Assembly (NCBI GenBank): GCA_964629325.1 | Contig: CAZVSC010000010.1 | Span: 1 to 64,000 of the forward strand | Source: Eutrophocola sp964629325 | GTDB lineage: Bacteria; Pseudomonadota; Gammaproteobacteria; Pseudomonadales; Pseudohongiellaceae | Reading direction: 5' to 3' | DNA: 64,000 nucleotides | Translations under genes and position numbers: made by a program | Shown: piece after piece, positions 16,570 through 25,491 of the stretch | Position numbering within the stretch: position 1 is the first letter of the stretch | How the letters are laid out: the number at the start of each line of letters is the position of its first letter | The notes under the pieces: model-generated | Seen by the model: only the letters and a program-made list of their open reading frames with translations | Database searches by the model: none | Told to the model about the DNA's origin: nothing

Positions 16570-16950
16570 TCAATAGATAGTCTGGATTTCGCCTGAATCG
16601 ATCTTTTCCAGCACTTCGGTCGGAATGTGCGTGGCGGCCTTGTCCAGCTTGGTCATGTAGATGAACCCCATGCCTGGCGTGTCGAGTTCACCAGCGATAT
16701 ACATGCGCTCGAAGATATGGTCGGCCTGGTCATCCGCCACCGCCACGATGATGACTTCCTTCTCCGCCTCGACAGCGAGGGCAAGGATGCCAAGGCGCTC
16801 ACGCACACCCTCCCCCCTCGCGTAGTAAATGGTGGCACCGGTGGCACCGGCTTCCTGCGCCGCAGCCACGATCTTGTCCGCGATGCCGCGCTGTACGATG
16901 CAGGTGATCATGCTGACGTCCGTCAGGACGGTGATTTCACGTTTGCTCAT
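16570..16950 (-). CDS. P-II-like signalling protein (first of a pair)
   Basis: 126 residues. P-II fold: strand EITVLTDVSMITCIV, helix ADKIVAAAQEAGATGATIYYARGEG, then a shortened T-loop region (VRERLGILALAVEAEKEVIIVAV) without the usual uridylylated tyrosine, and helix DHIFERMYIAGELDTPGMGFIY. Its ATG overlaps the stop of the DUF1538 gene (ATGA), so the two are translationally coupled. With no canonical modification site, control by ligand binding alone is more likely. Confidence 0.8.
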   Translation of the reverse strand: MSKREITVLTDVSMITCIVQRGIADKIVAAAQEAGATGATIYYARGEGVRERLGILALAVEAEKEVIIVAVADDQADHIFERMYIAGELDTPGMGFIYMTKLDKAATHIPTEVLEKIDSGEIQTIY

Positions 16951-18877
16951 GTGGTGGTTACTCCCACTTCGATGGGTGTTTTATCCATTTCATCCCGGTG
17001 ATGACGGCGCCTGATCTTCCACTGTACCCAGATACCGGTCAACAGTACGGCAATGATCGGGCATATCGAGGCCAGGGACAGGATGCCGAAGCCGTCCAGG
17101 CTGCCCATCGCGCTGCCGAAACCCAGTCCCATGGCCAGCACGAGCGGCACGGTCACGGGCCCCGTCGTGACGCCGGCACTGTCCCAGGCGATATTGACGA
17201 AATCCTCGCTGGACAGGTAGGTCAGGAAAATCGCCAGGAAATAAAACGGCAAGAGGATAAGGACGACCGGTATATCCACCACCATTTTCAGGATGCCCAG
17301 GCAGATGCCGCAGGCCACACCGGAAGCGACTGAATACATCAGCATCGATTTCTTGAACGCGCCATTGGTCAGGTTTTCAACCGTCAGGCCAAGGGCATTC
17401 AGTGCTGGCTCTGCCAGGGTGGCGCCAAAGCCCAGCACCCAGGCGAAGGCCAGCGCGATGAAAATACCGAAATTGTAGGAGTACAACGGCGACTCATCGA
17501 CCATGTCTATATAGGTAAAGGCCGCAGGCACCAGGCCACCCGACTGGCCGCCCAATTTGGCCAGTCCGTAACTGAGCCCCACGTTAAAGACCACCATGCC
17601 GGTCACGCACAACCCGATTCCGTAAAACGTATTCAGCTTGTTATGCACGCGCTCCTTCAGCAGCAGGTAGAGAACAGCCAGCAGGAACATCACCAGCGGC
17701 ACTATGGCCTGCACGCCGAGTTTAATTTCCATCCAGGGTGTCATTTCGTGCCAGGCCAGCGTTACCACCTCATTGCCCTGCGCGGCAGTAGCTACTATCT
17801 CTTCAACCGGTACCGTGAAATAGATCCATATGGCCAGGGAAAGCACACCGATGATGGGGAACAGGGAGGCCAGTGTGACGATGCCGAAGCCCGACAGTGA
17901 CGAGGACCCCTTGCCCGCCGCAGCAGCGATACCTATCCCGAGCGACAGCACCAGGGGCACCGTTACCGGACCGGTGGTCACGGCGCCGCTGTCCCAGGCC
18001 AGGCCCAGGACATTGGAAAGGAAAGGGTTGCCCATCACGTAGATGGTCAGTGCCAGGGTCGGTATCAGCGACAGGTAAATAACGGGTTTCATGCTCCAGC
18101 TGTACAGGAATCGCAGCGTGCCGATGACTGCCGCAACACCGACCCCCATGCCGACGATGAGTACGAGAGTTCCGGAAAACTGATTCAAAAGAGCATACAG
18201 GTATGGCGCCTCATTGACGTCGACGATCGAACCCGTGGTCTTCAGCGCACCGATGGCTGGTTCAGCGAAGGTCACGCCAATGCCCAGGAGGAAGGCGATA
18301 GTCAAAACGACCGGCAACGGCGATTTGCTGGGCAATACCGTACCGATGGTTTCCCCGAACGGCATGAGGCCAACCTTGAGTCCTTCCATGAACAGCATCA
18401 GGCCGATAATCACCGAAATCAGGCCGGCGGAGATGACCCAGTGATCGGCCACGTTCTGCTTGAGGATAAACAGCTGGAACAACACCAGGTAAATGGCCAG
18501 CGGCAGAACCGCCCTGATCTGCTCGTTCAGCCTGACGCTGACATAGGGCTTGATCAGTCTGGCAATATCCAGGCTGCGCAGCTGGATCTTCGGGGGATGA
18601 TAAGGAATGACATTGCCCGCTTCATCCTTTTGAACCGGCGGGGCGATATCGTTGTANNNNNNNNNNNNNNNNNNNNNNNNNNNNNNNNNNNNNNNNNNNN
18701 NNNNNNNNNNNNNNNNNNNNNNNNNNNNNNNNNNNNNNNNNNNNNNNNNNNNNNNNAAGGAATGACATTGCCCGCTTCATCCTTTTGAACCGGCGGGGCG
18801 ATATCGTTGTAACTGATCTGCCGCTGTTTCAGGGAGACTTCCCTGACATAGGCGCCGTATCGAATCCTGTTGGGCAT
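16947..18877 (-). CDS. DUF1538 multi-helix membrane protein (interrupted by an artificial gap)
   Basis: Two homologous membrane halves, each with repeated ITFAEPAIGAL/TLAEPALNALG and WDSAGVTTGPVTVPLVLAMG motifs. This is the DUF1538 duplication, giving about 12-14 helices in all. Removing the 100 Ns and one 55-bp flanking duplicate leaves 1776 bases, exactly 592 codons, so the true protein is a continuous 591 residues from MPNRIRYGAYVREVSL. Paired DUF1538 proteins (UmpA/UmpB) have been reported as a Na+(K+,Li+)/H+ antiporter in Halomonas; here both halves are in one chain. Two P-II-like genes follow directly and probably regulate it. Confidence 0.85.
18657..18756. other. Assembly gap (100 N) with 55-bp duplicated ends
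   Basis: The 55 bases before the gap (18602-18656) are identical to the 55 after it (18757-18811). The second gap in the window has the same structure with the same length. The contigs almost certainly overlap and no sequence is missing; the coding frame closes perfectly when they are merged. Confidence 0.95.
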
Positions 18878-18914
18878 GGCAAAAACCGACTTCTGCGCTG
18901 GGAATCAGCTTGCC

Positions 18915-18920
18915 ATCATA
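18915..18920 (-). promoter_or_regulatory. -10 element ahead of the DUF1538 operon
   Basis: TATGAT on the minus strand, 38 bases before the start codon, with a weak -35 (TTCCAT) at 17-base spacing. The region between this gene and the preceding cytochrome gene is only 127 bases. A TTGAT-N7-ATCAG sequence upstream has the wrong spacing for FNR. Confidence 0.35.
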
Positions 18921-19004
18921 GCCAAAGTGGACAGGTTATGGAACGACAACCGGTCCGAAAGCTGATTAAAAACATCAACTTGCAAAACATGGCATGAAAC
19001 CGGG

Positions 19005-19961
19005 TTATTCCCTGTTCTGCTGCGCGTAATAGGCACGTATCGGAGCAAACGGTCCGTACTGGTGCTGCTCCTGCGGGAAGGGATCGGCATACGGCGGATA
19101 GGGACTGTCGACCGGCTTGCGGAACAGCTCCGGGTAATCTTCTTCCAGCCCTTCCTTGAGCGGCCTGGGCTTGGAATTGATGTAGGCGGAGACATCGAAC
19201 GCCTCGTCGTCATTGAGGTCCGCCTGACCCAGCGGCATGCGCGCCTTGATGAAATTAGCCGCGGTCAGTACCCGGTTCATGCCGGCACCGTTGTTGTAAC
19301 TGTCCGGGCCCCACAAGGGCGGAAACACATATCCTTCACCGATATCAGTCGTGGCTCTCAGCCCTTCCCCGTTTTCCCCGTGGCAGATTTTGCATTTTTC
19401 CATGTAGACGATTTCACCGGCGGCCAGGTCGGCACGACGATCGGGTTCGGCAAACGACGGCGGCTCGATGAATGCCGTTTTGGCCGGCGACATCGCACCA
19501 TACTGGCGGCTCAGTTCCAGTATGTAGCTTTCCATCGCAATCATTTCCACACTGTCGCGCGGCAGGGGCTTGCCTGCCATGCTGCGCTCCATGCAGCCGT
19601 TGATGCGGTCCCGCAGGTCACGTTCGCCGCCATCCCTGCCCGAAAATCTTGGATAGCGTGCAGCCGTCTGCAACAGGGACAGCGTGCCCGGCGACGTGCC
19701 GCTTTCAAGATGGCAGGATGCACAGTCGAGTCCGTTGCCGCTGTAGCGCATTGCAGGATCCGCCTGGCCGGCGCCCAGGTGCTTCGTGGTTTCGCGCAAC
19801 AGGCGCTGGCCATATTCCGGGGTCGGTGCCGGTGCATCATTCATGGCGATGGTCTCAACGGCAGGTTCCCGGTTGAGTGCCACCAGCACGACAATTGCGC
19901 CAATCACGGCCGTCGAGACCAGTGATAGCAGCAAACCTTTCCTCATATCGAATTCAGCCAT
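19005..19961 (-). CDS. TsdA-like membrane-anchored dihaem cytochrome c
   Basis: 318 residues. N-terminal anchor or signal helix (~8-29), then two cytochrome c domains with haem sites C80-xx-CH and C190-xx-CH. The first domain carries YSGNGLDCASCHLESGT and RDRINGCMERSMAGKPLP, which closely resemble thiosulfate dehydrogenase TsdA; C123 in that second motif is placed to be the unusual cysteine ligand of haem 1. KARMPLGQ (M242) supplies a likely ligand of haem 2. TsdA joins two thiosulfates into tetrathionate and passes electrons to cytochromes. Last gene of the cbb3 operon, 2 bases after the CcoQ-like gene. Direct delivery to the fused oxidase is inference. Confidence 0.82.
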   Translation of the reverse strand: MAEFDMRKGLLLSLVSTAVIGAIVVLVALNREPAVETIAMNDAPAPTPEYGQRLLRETTKHLGAGQADPAMRYSGNGLDCASCHLESGTSPGTLSLLQTAARYPRFSGRDGGERDLRDRINGCMERSMAGKPLPRDSVEMIAMESYILELSRQYGAMSPAKTAFIEPPSFAEPDRRADLAAGEIVYMEKCKICHGENGEGLRATTDIGEGYVFPPLWGPDSYNNGAGMNRVLTAANFIKARMPLGQADLNDDEAFDVSAYINSKPRPLKEGLEEDYPELFRKPVDSPYPPYADPFPQEQHQYGPFAPIRAYYAQQNRE

Positions 19962-19963
19962 CG

Positions 19964-20146
19964 TTATCCCTTTTCATCCGAACGGGTGTCGTTTGTCGCA
20001 ATACCTTCATCGTAGGCGCTGACCTGCTGCTGGAAATGCCGCTTGGGTTCCTCGATACGCCGGCGCAGGTCACTGCTGAACAACCAGAGCACGACAAACA
20101 ATCCTGCCAGTACCAGTGCGGAGACGACGATCACGTTGGCTATCAC
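19964..20146 (-). CDS. CcoQ/FixQ-like small membrane subunit
   Basis: 60 residues: one N-terminal helix (~3-24, VIVVSALVLAGLFVVLWLF) followed by a charged tail with RRRIEEPKRHF. Size, topology and position fit the small CcoQ subunit that stabilises cbb3 oxidases. It starts with GTG, overlapping the stop of the fused oxidase gene (GTGA), so it should be translated together with it. The sequence itself is too short for certain assignment. Confidence 0.65.
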   Translation of the reverse strand: MIANVIVVSALVLAGLFVVLWLFSSDLRRRIEEPKRHFQQQVSAYDEGIATNDTRSDEKG

Positions 20147-22797
20147 GGCGCCTCCCCGAAGAAGGTACGCAGATAATGGGTCACGGCCAGTATTTCTGCC
20201 TCGCTGAGGCGGTCTGTCCAGGGCGCCATGGGCGTTCCCTCCACGCCGTTGACCAGTACGGTAACGCTGTGCCCGACATGCGGGCGTACCCGGGTGAAAT
20301 CGGTCGGGGCCATCGGCAGTTCAGATGCGGCAAACCCCTGTCCATTTCCCGCTTCACCGTGGCACTGGACGCAGTTGGCATTATAGACGCTTTCACCAGT
20401 GGCCAGCTGTTCTTCGGTAACCGCCATGGCGGGCTCCGCCTGCCTGAAAGACTGCACAGTCGCGGCCAGTGCGGCAAGCTGCCCGGGAGGCAGGTCTCGC
20501 CACGCGGGCATGGCTGTTCCCGCAACCCCATGCCAGAACACCTGCGCCAGCCGGTCGTCCGAATAGGCATGCAGACCGAGATCCGCCGGTCGCGGCAGCA
20601 ACCAGGCCGCAGCAGGGCCGTCCCCCCTGCCTTGTGCGCCATGGCAGCCGGCGCAGTAGGTTTGCCAGGGTTGGGCGCCGCCAACGGCGGCATTATCCGC
20701 AAGCGCAGGATAGTCACCCGTGATGCGGGCGCGTCCCGGGTGGTTGTTCAGCGCATCCGCATTCAGTGACATCTGTGCCCACCTGTCATTCGGGTACAGA
20801 GCGCTGGCTCGCTGATCCCCGTCCGGCCAGGCCAGTTCGCGGACACGCCCGAGAGAGTCGAGATAGGCAACCAGATCGCGGGCATCCTGTGTCGGCTTGT
20901 CCGCCGCACCGTCGAAAAAGCCGGCATAGGACGGCATGATCGACCAGGGCACGACATCGCGCGGCGCGTACAGGTGGGCGAAATGCCAGTCGGCGGAACG
21001 TGTACCGCTGCTGCGCGACAGGTCCGGACCGACGCGGCGTGTTCCCCACATGTGCGGCGTGTCGAACTGCCCTTCCCAGGCCAGTGTCGGTGCACCGAAA
21101 CGTGCCATATCGGCATCCGTGTAACGAATCTGCTGGGTATGGCAATACGCGCACCCTTCGCGAGCATAGATGGCTCGCCCGCGCAGTTCACTGGCGCTCG
21201 GTGCGTATACGTTGTCTGGCGACATGTCGGTGATCTGCGTGTCCAGTGCTCGTCCGGGCAAGACGCCCAGCAGGAACACCGACAAGCAGAAAAAGACGAT
21301 GGCGGCCGTCGCGGACACACGATAGGACATGCGCAGGACAAAGGCAGGTTCCCGCCCATGGTCCTGGCCCGGTGTTGTCGCCGGAGCAGACTTGGCTGTA
21401 TTCCTGGCAGCCTCGATAGCTTCCCTGCCGGCACCCCGCGGGCCCGTGACCAGGCCGTAAAACACCAGCAGGAAACCTGCCGTGATCGGCACCGCCGACA
21501 GGGTCCTCACCAGCCAGTAGGCTCTCGCCTGTTGCACGGATTCCATCCACGGTGATCCATCGAGCCAGCGCGCGGCCTGCACCAGGCCGGCCAGCGTCAG
21601 GTCGATGAACATGATCGTTACCCCCGCCGTGAGCAGCCAGAAGGCCCAGTTCAGGGCTGGCGCGTTGTAGCGTGCCCACGGTATGCGCTGCCACGCATGC
21701 ACGATGCCGCCGATTCCGGCGAACGTGGCAAAACCCAGCATGGCGAGATGGGAATGCCCGATGACCCAGTCGCTGAAATGAATGACCCGGTTGAGGGACA
21801 TCTGCGCCTGTAGTGCGCCCTGCACACTGACGATCAGGTAAAAAATCGTCGCCATGATCGCAAAGCGCAATCCCGTGTCACCTTTCAGCCAGCCACCGCC
21901 GCGAGCGGAGAGCAGCAAATTGGTGACCACGATGATGACGATGATGCCCAGCAAGGCCGAGGCGGCAATGGCGCCCATCTGTGCCGACATGGGGATCACG
22001 GAGAAGACGTAATGGTGTGTGCCGTTCAGGGGATAGAGAAAGAACAGCCCCCAGAAACCCAGCATTGACAGGAAATGACTGAAGACCGGCCTGCCCGTCG
22101 TGGCCGGAATGACGAAATAAAGGATGGCTAGCGCCAGCGGCGTCACGAACAGGCCGACCGCATCGTGAATCCAGAGGCCGGTAAACGCAGCGCTTTCGGC
22201 ACCGGATACCAGTTCCGGCACGATATTGCCCATGGGATAGGCCAGCAGCGTAAACACGAGCGAGCCAATGATGTACCAGCTCGACACGTACAGATCTTCC
22301 AGTCCATTCCTGAAGAACGGCGGCAGGAACTGGATGGCGGCCAGCACCAGGGCGACGATGACGAAGGCATCGATCACCGGCGGAAACTCGGCCCATTCGA
22401 TGGGCTGGCTGATGCCCGAAAGCACCAGTAGCCAGCCAGGGATCACCACGATGAAATTCCACAGGCCGAACAGCCACCGACCCAACCGGGCGCTGGTCAC
22501 CCGCCTGCCGGCCAACACCGGTACGGCATGGTAGAGAAAAGCCAGGAAGGCGTTGCCCAGCCAGCCGATCATGATGCCCTGCGTGTGTGAATAACGCAGC
22601 CGCCCCCAGGCCATGGACAACCAGGAGCCGGCCACATCGGGGAGGAAGAACTGCAGGGAAATGATGATGCCGAAAAGAACAGACACCAGTACCGTCACCA
22701 GGGCGGCGATACTGTGTGCATAGACGAGCTGGGTGTCTACCAGCGACTCGACCCGGGCGTCCGTCTCCACGCCCGGGGCAGACGCGATATTACTCAT
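20143..22797 (-). CDS. Fused cbb3-type cytochrome c oxidase: CcoN-CcoO-dihaem chain
   Basis: 884 residues. Residues 1-455 are CcoN, with low-spin haem ligand H71 (YSHTQG), CuB ligands H211, H261 and H262, cross-linkable Y255 (six residues before the HH pair, as in characterised CcoN), and haem ligands H348/H350 (GHSHLAMLGF). A further helix (~490-512) leads into a CcoO-like domain (C549-xx-CH, then WGTRRVGPDL and AHLYAPRDVVP). Two more monohaem domains (C715-xx-CH and C809-xx-CH) replace CcoP. All catalytic residues seem intact, so a high-affinity oxygen reductase is expected. In most bacteria these are three separate proteins. The ATG overlaps the previous stop (ATGA). Confidence 0.92.
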   Translation of the reverse strand: MSNIASAPGVETDARVESLVDTQLVYAHSIAALVTVLVSVLFGIIISLQFFLPDVAGSWLSMAWGRLRYSHTQGIMIGWLGNAFLAFLYHAVPVLAGRRVTSARLGRWLFGLWNFIVVIPGWLLVLSGISQPIEWAEFPPVIDAFVIVALVLAAIQFLPPFFRNGLEDLYVSSWYIIGSLVFTLLAYPMGNIVPELVSGAESAAFTGLWIHDAVGLFVTPLALAILYFVIPATTGRPVFSHFLSMLGFWGLFFLYPLNGTHHYVFSVIPMSAQMGAIAASALLGIIVIIVVTNLLLSARGGGWLKGDTGLRFAIMATIFYLIVSVQGALQAQMSLNRVIHFSDWVIGHSHLAMLGFATFAGIGGIVHAWQRIPWARYNAPALNWAFWLLTAGVTIMFIDLTLAGLVQAARWLDGSPWMESVQQARAYWLVRTLSAVPITAGFLLVFYGLVTGPRGAGREAIEAARNTAKSAPATTPGQDHGREPAFVLRMSYRVSATAAIVFFCLSVFLLGVLPGRALDTQITDMSPDNVYAPSASELRGRAIYAREGCAYCHTQQIRYTDADMARFGAPTLAWEGQFDTPHMWGTRRVGPDLSRSSGTRSADWHFAHLYAPRDVVPWSIMPSYAGFFDGAADKPTQDARDLVAYLDSLGRVRELAWPDGDQRASALYPNDRWAQMSLNADALNNHPGRARITGDYPALADNAAVGGAQPWQTYCAGCHGAQGRGDGPAAAWLLPRPADLGLHAYSDDRLAQVFWHGVAGTAMPAWRDLPPGQLAALAATVQSFRQAEPAMAVTEEQLATGESVYNANCVQCHGEAGNGQGFAASELPMAPTDFTRVRPHVGHSVTVLVNGVEGTPMAPWTDRLSEAEILAVTHYLRTFFGEAP

Positions 22798-23480
22798 CCG
22801 GCACTAAGCAGACTGTATCCGTATTCCTGGGCGCGGGTGGCTCCCATCACGCCTGCGGGGACGAAGCGGGCGTTCGGTATGGCACCGGCGACGATTTCAT
22901 TGAACACCGCATCGGTTTGCTGCCCGGTTTCACCTGCGATCAGGCCAGCCATGCCACGCGTGGCCATGGCGCAGATGGCAAAGCGGACGCCGCGGGCGAC
23001 CATGGCATCGATGGTGGCGCCTGAAAACGGCCCACCGGATATGTTGTTTATGTTACGCACGGGTGTCGCGTTGGTGGCCGGATCGGTCAGATTCATGCGC
23101 CTGTTGAGCAACTCCCCGTATTTTTCCCAGAGGGCATCGCCATAGCCGAACGGTGTGGATGCATGGCGGTAACAGACGACCATGGCGTAATCGGCGTCGC
23201 TGCCCGCATAGGCCGCCTGGTGGGCATTCATGATATTGAAGGCAAAACGCAGGGCGTCCTGGCCGCCCTGTGCCGAGGCGCTGTCGATGAATACGCGGTG
23301 GGTGACGCCCGGAACATCGAACCAGGCATCCTCGTCATGGCGGGCGGGTGTAAAGCCGGCATTGCCGGACTGGGCGCTGGCTGTCGCCGGCATACCACCG
23401 GCCACCAGCCCGGCCAGGGCTGCCGCACCGACGCCTGTCATCAGTGAACGGCGCTGGATGATTTCATCGTCTTTTTTCAT
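22794..23480 (-). CDS. Tat-exported DsrE-like protein
   Basis: 228 residues. A twin-arginine signal (RRSLMTG near residue 10, then a hydrophobic stretch ending ATASAQ) is followed by a DsrE/DsrF-like domain. Relevant features are HRVFIDSASAQGGQDALRFA, DYAMVVCYRHAST and RFAICAMATRG, the last holding the cysteine usually conserved in this superfamily. DsrE-type proteins handle protein-bound sulfur or form related oligomers. It is the first gene of the cbb3 operon and overlaps the oxidase start by four bases. A sulfur role is an inference strengthened by the TsdA-like cytochrome in the same operon. Confidence 0.75.
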   Translation of the reverse strand: MKKDDEIIQRRSLMTGVGAAALAGLVAGGMPATASAQSGNAGFTPARHDEDAWFDVPGVTHRVFIDSASAQGGQDALRFAFNIMNAHQAAYAGSDADYAMVVCYRHASTPFGYGDALWEKYGELLNRRMNLTDPATNATPVRNINNISGGPFSGATIDAMVARGVRFAICAMATRGMAGLIAGETGQQTDAVFNEIVAGAIPNARFVPAGVMGATRAQEYGYSLLSAG

Positions 23481-23586
23481 CGGATATCTCCCGGTAGTGA
23501 TTCGTTTGTTTCCAGTGGGCGGGTCCTGACCCCTCTATCTGGCAGGTAGTATAGCCGACCCGTCAAAAACAGCACCAGTAAACCGG

Positions 23587-25044
23587 TTATGACCAGGTAC
23601 TGCTGGGCACCCAGTTGCCGTGGATGGCGTATTTCAGGCGCACCGGGACCTTGATGGTGGCAATGGGGCCTGCCGCCATGTTCATGGCATCGAGGATGAC
23701 CAGGTCGCTGCGGTGCTCGGCCCGGCGGTTCACCACGCCCAGGACATAGCCGTCGCCTTCAGCCGCTGTCGGTGATTTCGGGGCGAAGACCGGCTCCTGC
23801 GTGCTGGAGGTTTCGCCGCAGAACCAGCTGTCGGCCTTGCCGGTGCTCATGTCCATGGTCAGGAAGGTATTGAAGAAGAAGCCCATGATCGGCCCGGCCC
23901 GGTCGGGATCGTAAGGCTGGGTATGGTCGCTGGCCTGCATGAAGCCGTACTTGTAGGGTTTGCCGACGTAACGGTCGTCGCAGTGGGGAAATTCCGCCGC
24001 CAGGGTCGACATCACGTTCGGTACCCCCTTGCTGTTCGCATCGTTCATGTCGAAACACCAGCGCGTGACTTCGGTACCGAAGGAGCCGGGGGGCGGGAAC
24101 TTGCCATCCTTGTCCGGGAAGAACCAGAACACGTTGTCCAGTGCCACGGGCAGGTCCAGGTAGAGCTTGCCGCCGTCGTCGAAGGCGTTGACCACGTGAC
24201 CTGGCATGGCGTTGGGCGCATGGAAGAAGCGTGCGTCGCCGGGCTCACCACCCTTGGGCATGACGATATACACCTGGTCATAGGCGGGTTCCCACTGGAA
24301 GATGATGCCGCCTTTCTTGATTCGCTCCAGCGACATGACCTGGGGAATCAGCGGCAGGACGATGTAGTTTTCGCTGATGGCGCACTCGTGGATCATGCCG
24401 GGGTACGGCGACTTGATCCAGACTTCCCAGGTTTTCCTGCCGCTTTTGTCAAAACTGTAAATGGCGATGTCGTCGGTGGCTTCGCCTTTTGCCGCGTAGG
24501 CATAACCGTAAAGTTCGCCGGTTTCAAAATCGATCTTGGGGTGGGCGGTAAACGAGGTAGCCGTCATCTGGCCGTCCCAGGTGAACAGCCCTTTCGTCTC
24601 CAGGGTGAACGGGTCCATGGCATAGGGTGGCTGGTCTTCCTTCATGGCGAGGATCATGCCGTTATGGGGGACCACATTGGTGTTGGCCACGGCGCGATTC
24701 AGCCCTTTTACGCTGTCATCGTCGGTAAAGGCGTTGCGGTAGTCACCGAACAGCCCGCGACGCGCCTTGCGCTCGGCCAGCAGACGCTGTGTGTGAACAT
24801 ACTGCATCTGCATGTCGCAGTGGCCGTCCTTGATGCGAAACGCGGTGACGAAGCCGTCGCCGTTGAACGGGTTGGCATCACCCAACTTGGGCGGAAAAGC
24901 CTGGTCCGGGCCAATCCGGAAAAACGTGCCGTCCAGCTCAGCGGGAATCCGGCCATCGACTTCCAGGTCGTACAGGCTGCCCTCCAGGCGAAAGGGCTCA
25001 TCGATGGTGGAAAATGTGGGCGAACCGGGAAACAGTGTGGTCAT
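23587..25044 (-). CDS. Carotenoid oxygenase family protein (RPE65/CCD type)
   Basis: 485 residues, full length for the family and no signal peptide. The four iron-binding histidines of the seven-bladed propeller can be placed at H168 (SFTAHPKID), H219 (MIHECAIS), H283 (PGHVVNAFDD) and H475 (YAIHGNW). The N-terminal LEVDGRIPAELDGTFFRIGP is a family hallmark. These non-haem iron enzymes cleave double bonds in carotenoids, stilbenes or lignin-derived phenolics. No carotenoid genes are nearby, so the substrate is open. It appears to be a single-gene unit. Confidence 0.9.
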   Translation of the reverse strand: MTTLFPGSPTFSTIDEPFRLEGSLYDLEVDGRIPAELDGTFFRIGPDQAFPPKLGDANPFNGDGFVTAFRIKDGHCDMQMQYVHTQRLLAERKARRGLFGDYRNAFTDDDSVKGLNRAVANTNVVPHNGMILAMKEDQPPYAMDPFTLETKGLFTWDGQMTATSFTAHPKIDFETGELYGYAYAAKGEATDDIAIYSFDKSGRKTWEVWIKSPYPGMIHECAISENYIVLPLIPQVMSLERIKKGGIIFQWEPAYDQVYIVMPKGGEPGDARFFHAPNAMPGHVVNAFDDGGKLYLDLPVALDNVFWFFPDKDGKFPPPGSFGTEVTRWCFDMNDANSKGVPNVMSTLAAEFPHCDDRYVGKPYKYGFMQASDHTQPYDPDRAGPIMGFFFNTFLTMDMSTGKADSWFCGETSSTQEPVFAPKSPTAAEGDGYVLGVVNRRAEHRSDLVILDAMNMAAGPIATIKVPVRLKYAIHGNWVPSSTWS

Positions 25045-25152
25045 GCCTGACTCCTGTCATTCAGTTTTTTTCTGGCGAGGGATTTTACAGGGGATTTTCA
25101 ACTAAGGGATTCTTTAGGTCATATAAGACGGAATTTAACCGGGAAGTTAAAT

Positions 25153-25182
25153 AAAAAAGCCCCGCAATGCGGGGCTTTTTTA
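25153..25182 (-). terminator. Intrinsic terminator of tRNA-Ser
   Basis: AAAAAAGCCCCGC-AAT-GCGGGGCTTTTTT: a strong GC stem flanked by A and T runs, ten bases past the tRNA-Ser 3' end. It is symmetrical and can also terminate rightward transcripts. Confidence 0.9.
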
Positions 25183-25191
25183 TACAAATCA

Positions 25192-25283
25192 TGGCGGAGA
25201 GGGAGGGATTCGAACCCTCGATGAGCTTTAACACCCATACGCCCTTAGCAGGGGCGCGCCTTCAGCCTCTCGGCCACCTCTCC
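25192..25283 (-). tRNA. tRNA-Ser (anticodon GCT)
   Basis: 92 nt with encoded CCA and the long variable arm of class II tRNAs. Acceptor stem GGAGAGG/CCTCTCC, anticodon stem GCCC/GGGC around CTGCTAA (GCT), T-arm GGTTCGAATCC. It reads AGC and AGU codons. Its place after csrA is the usual gammaproteobacterial order. Confidence 0.97.
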
Positions 25284-25377
25284 AAAGACTTGCTCTTAAG
25301 TGCTGATAACTGGAGATGTTTCAAGGCGCGCATGCGGCCTTTTACATGACATCTGCCACCTATCCGGCAAGCCGCGC

Positions 25378-25383
25378 ATGATA
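25378..25383 (-). promoter_or_regulatory. Possible extended -10 promoter for tRNA-Ser
   Basis: On the minus strand, TGC precedes TATCAT about 95 bases before the tRNA 5' end. The -35 is weak. Read-through from csrA is an alternative. Confidence 0.3.
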
Positions 25384-25491
25384 GCACAGGCTTTCCGGGT
25401 TGGTGGAGCCTTGGGGCTGAATTTGCCTATCTTTTTCCAGGCGCCGCGTGCGTCAAACGTCTGCTGTTACCGTGATAAAAAGGCCAGTGGA

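Noticed and set aside
18602..18811. Direct 55-bp repeat as a real duplication
   Set aside because: It abuts a 100-N spacer exactly on both sides, has the same length as at the second gap, and the coding frame closes only when merged.
18930..19000. TTGAT-N7-ATCAG as an FNR box before the DUF1538 operon
   Set aside because: The spacer is seven bases instead of four and one half-site is imperfect.
22020..22110. Apparent loss of the catalytic tyrosine in the fused CcoN (PVFSH where many CcoN have PVYSY)
   Set aside because: The cross-linking tyrosine lies six residues before the HH pair; here that is Y255 with H211, as in characterised cbb3 enzymes, so the site is intact.
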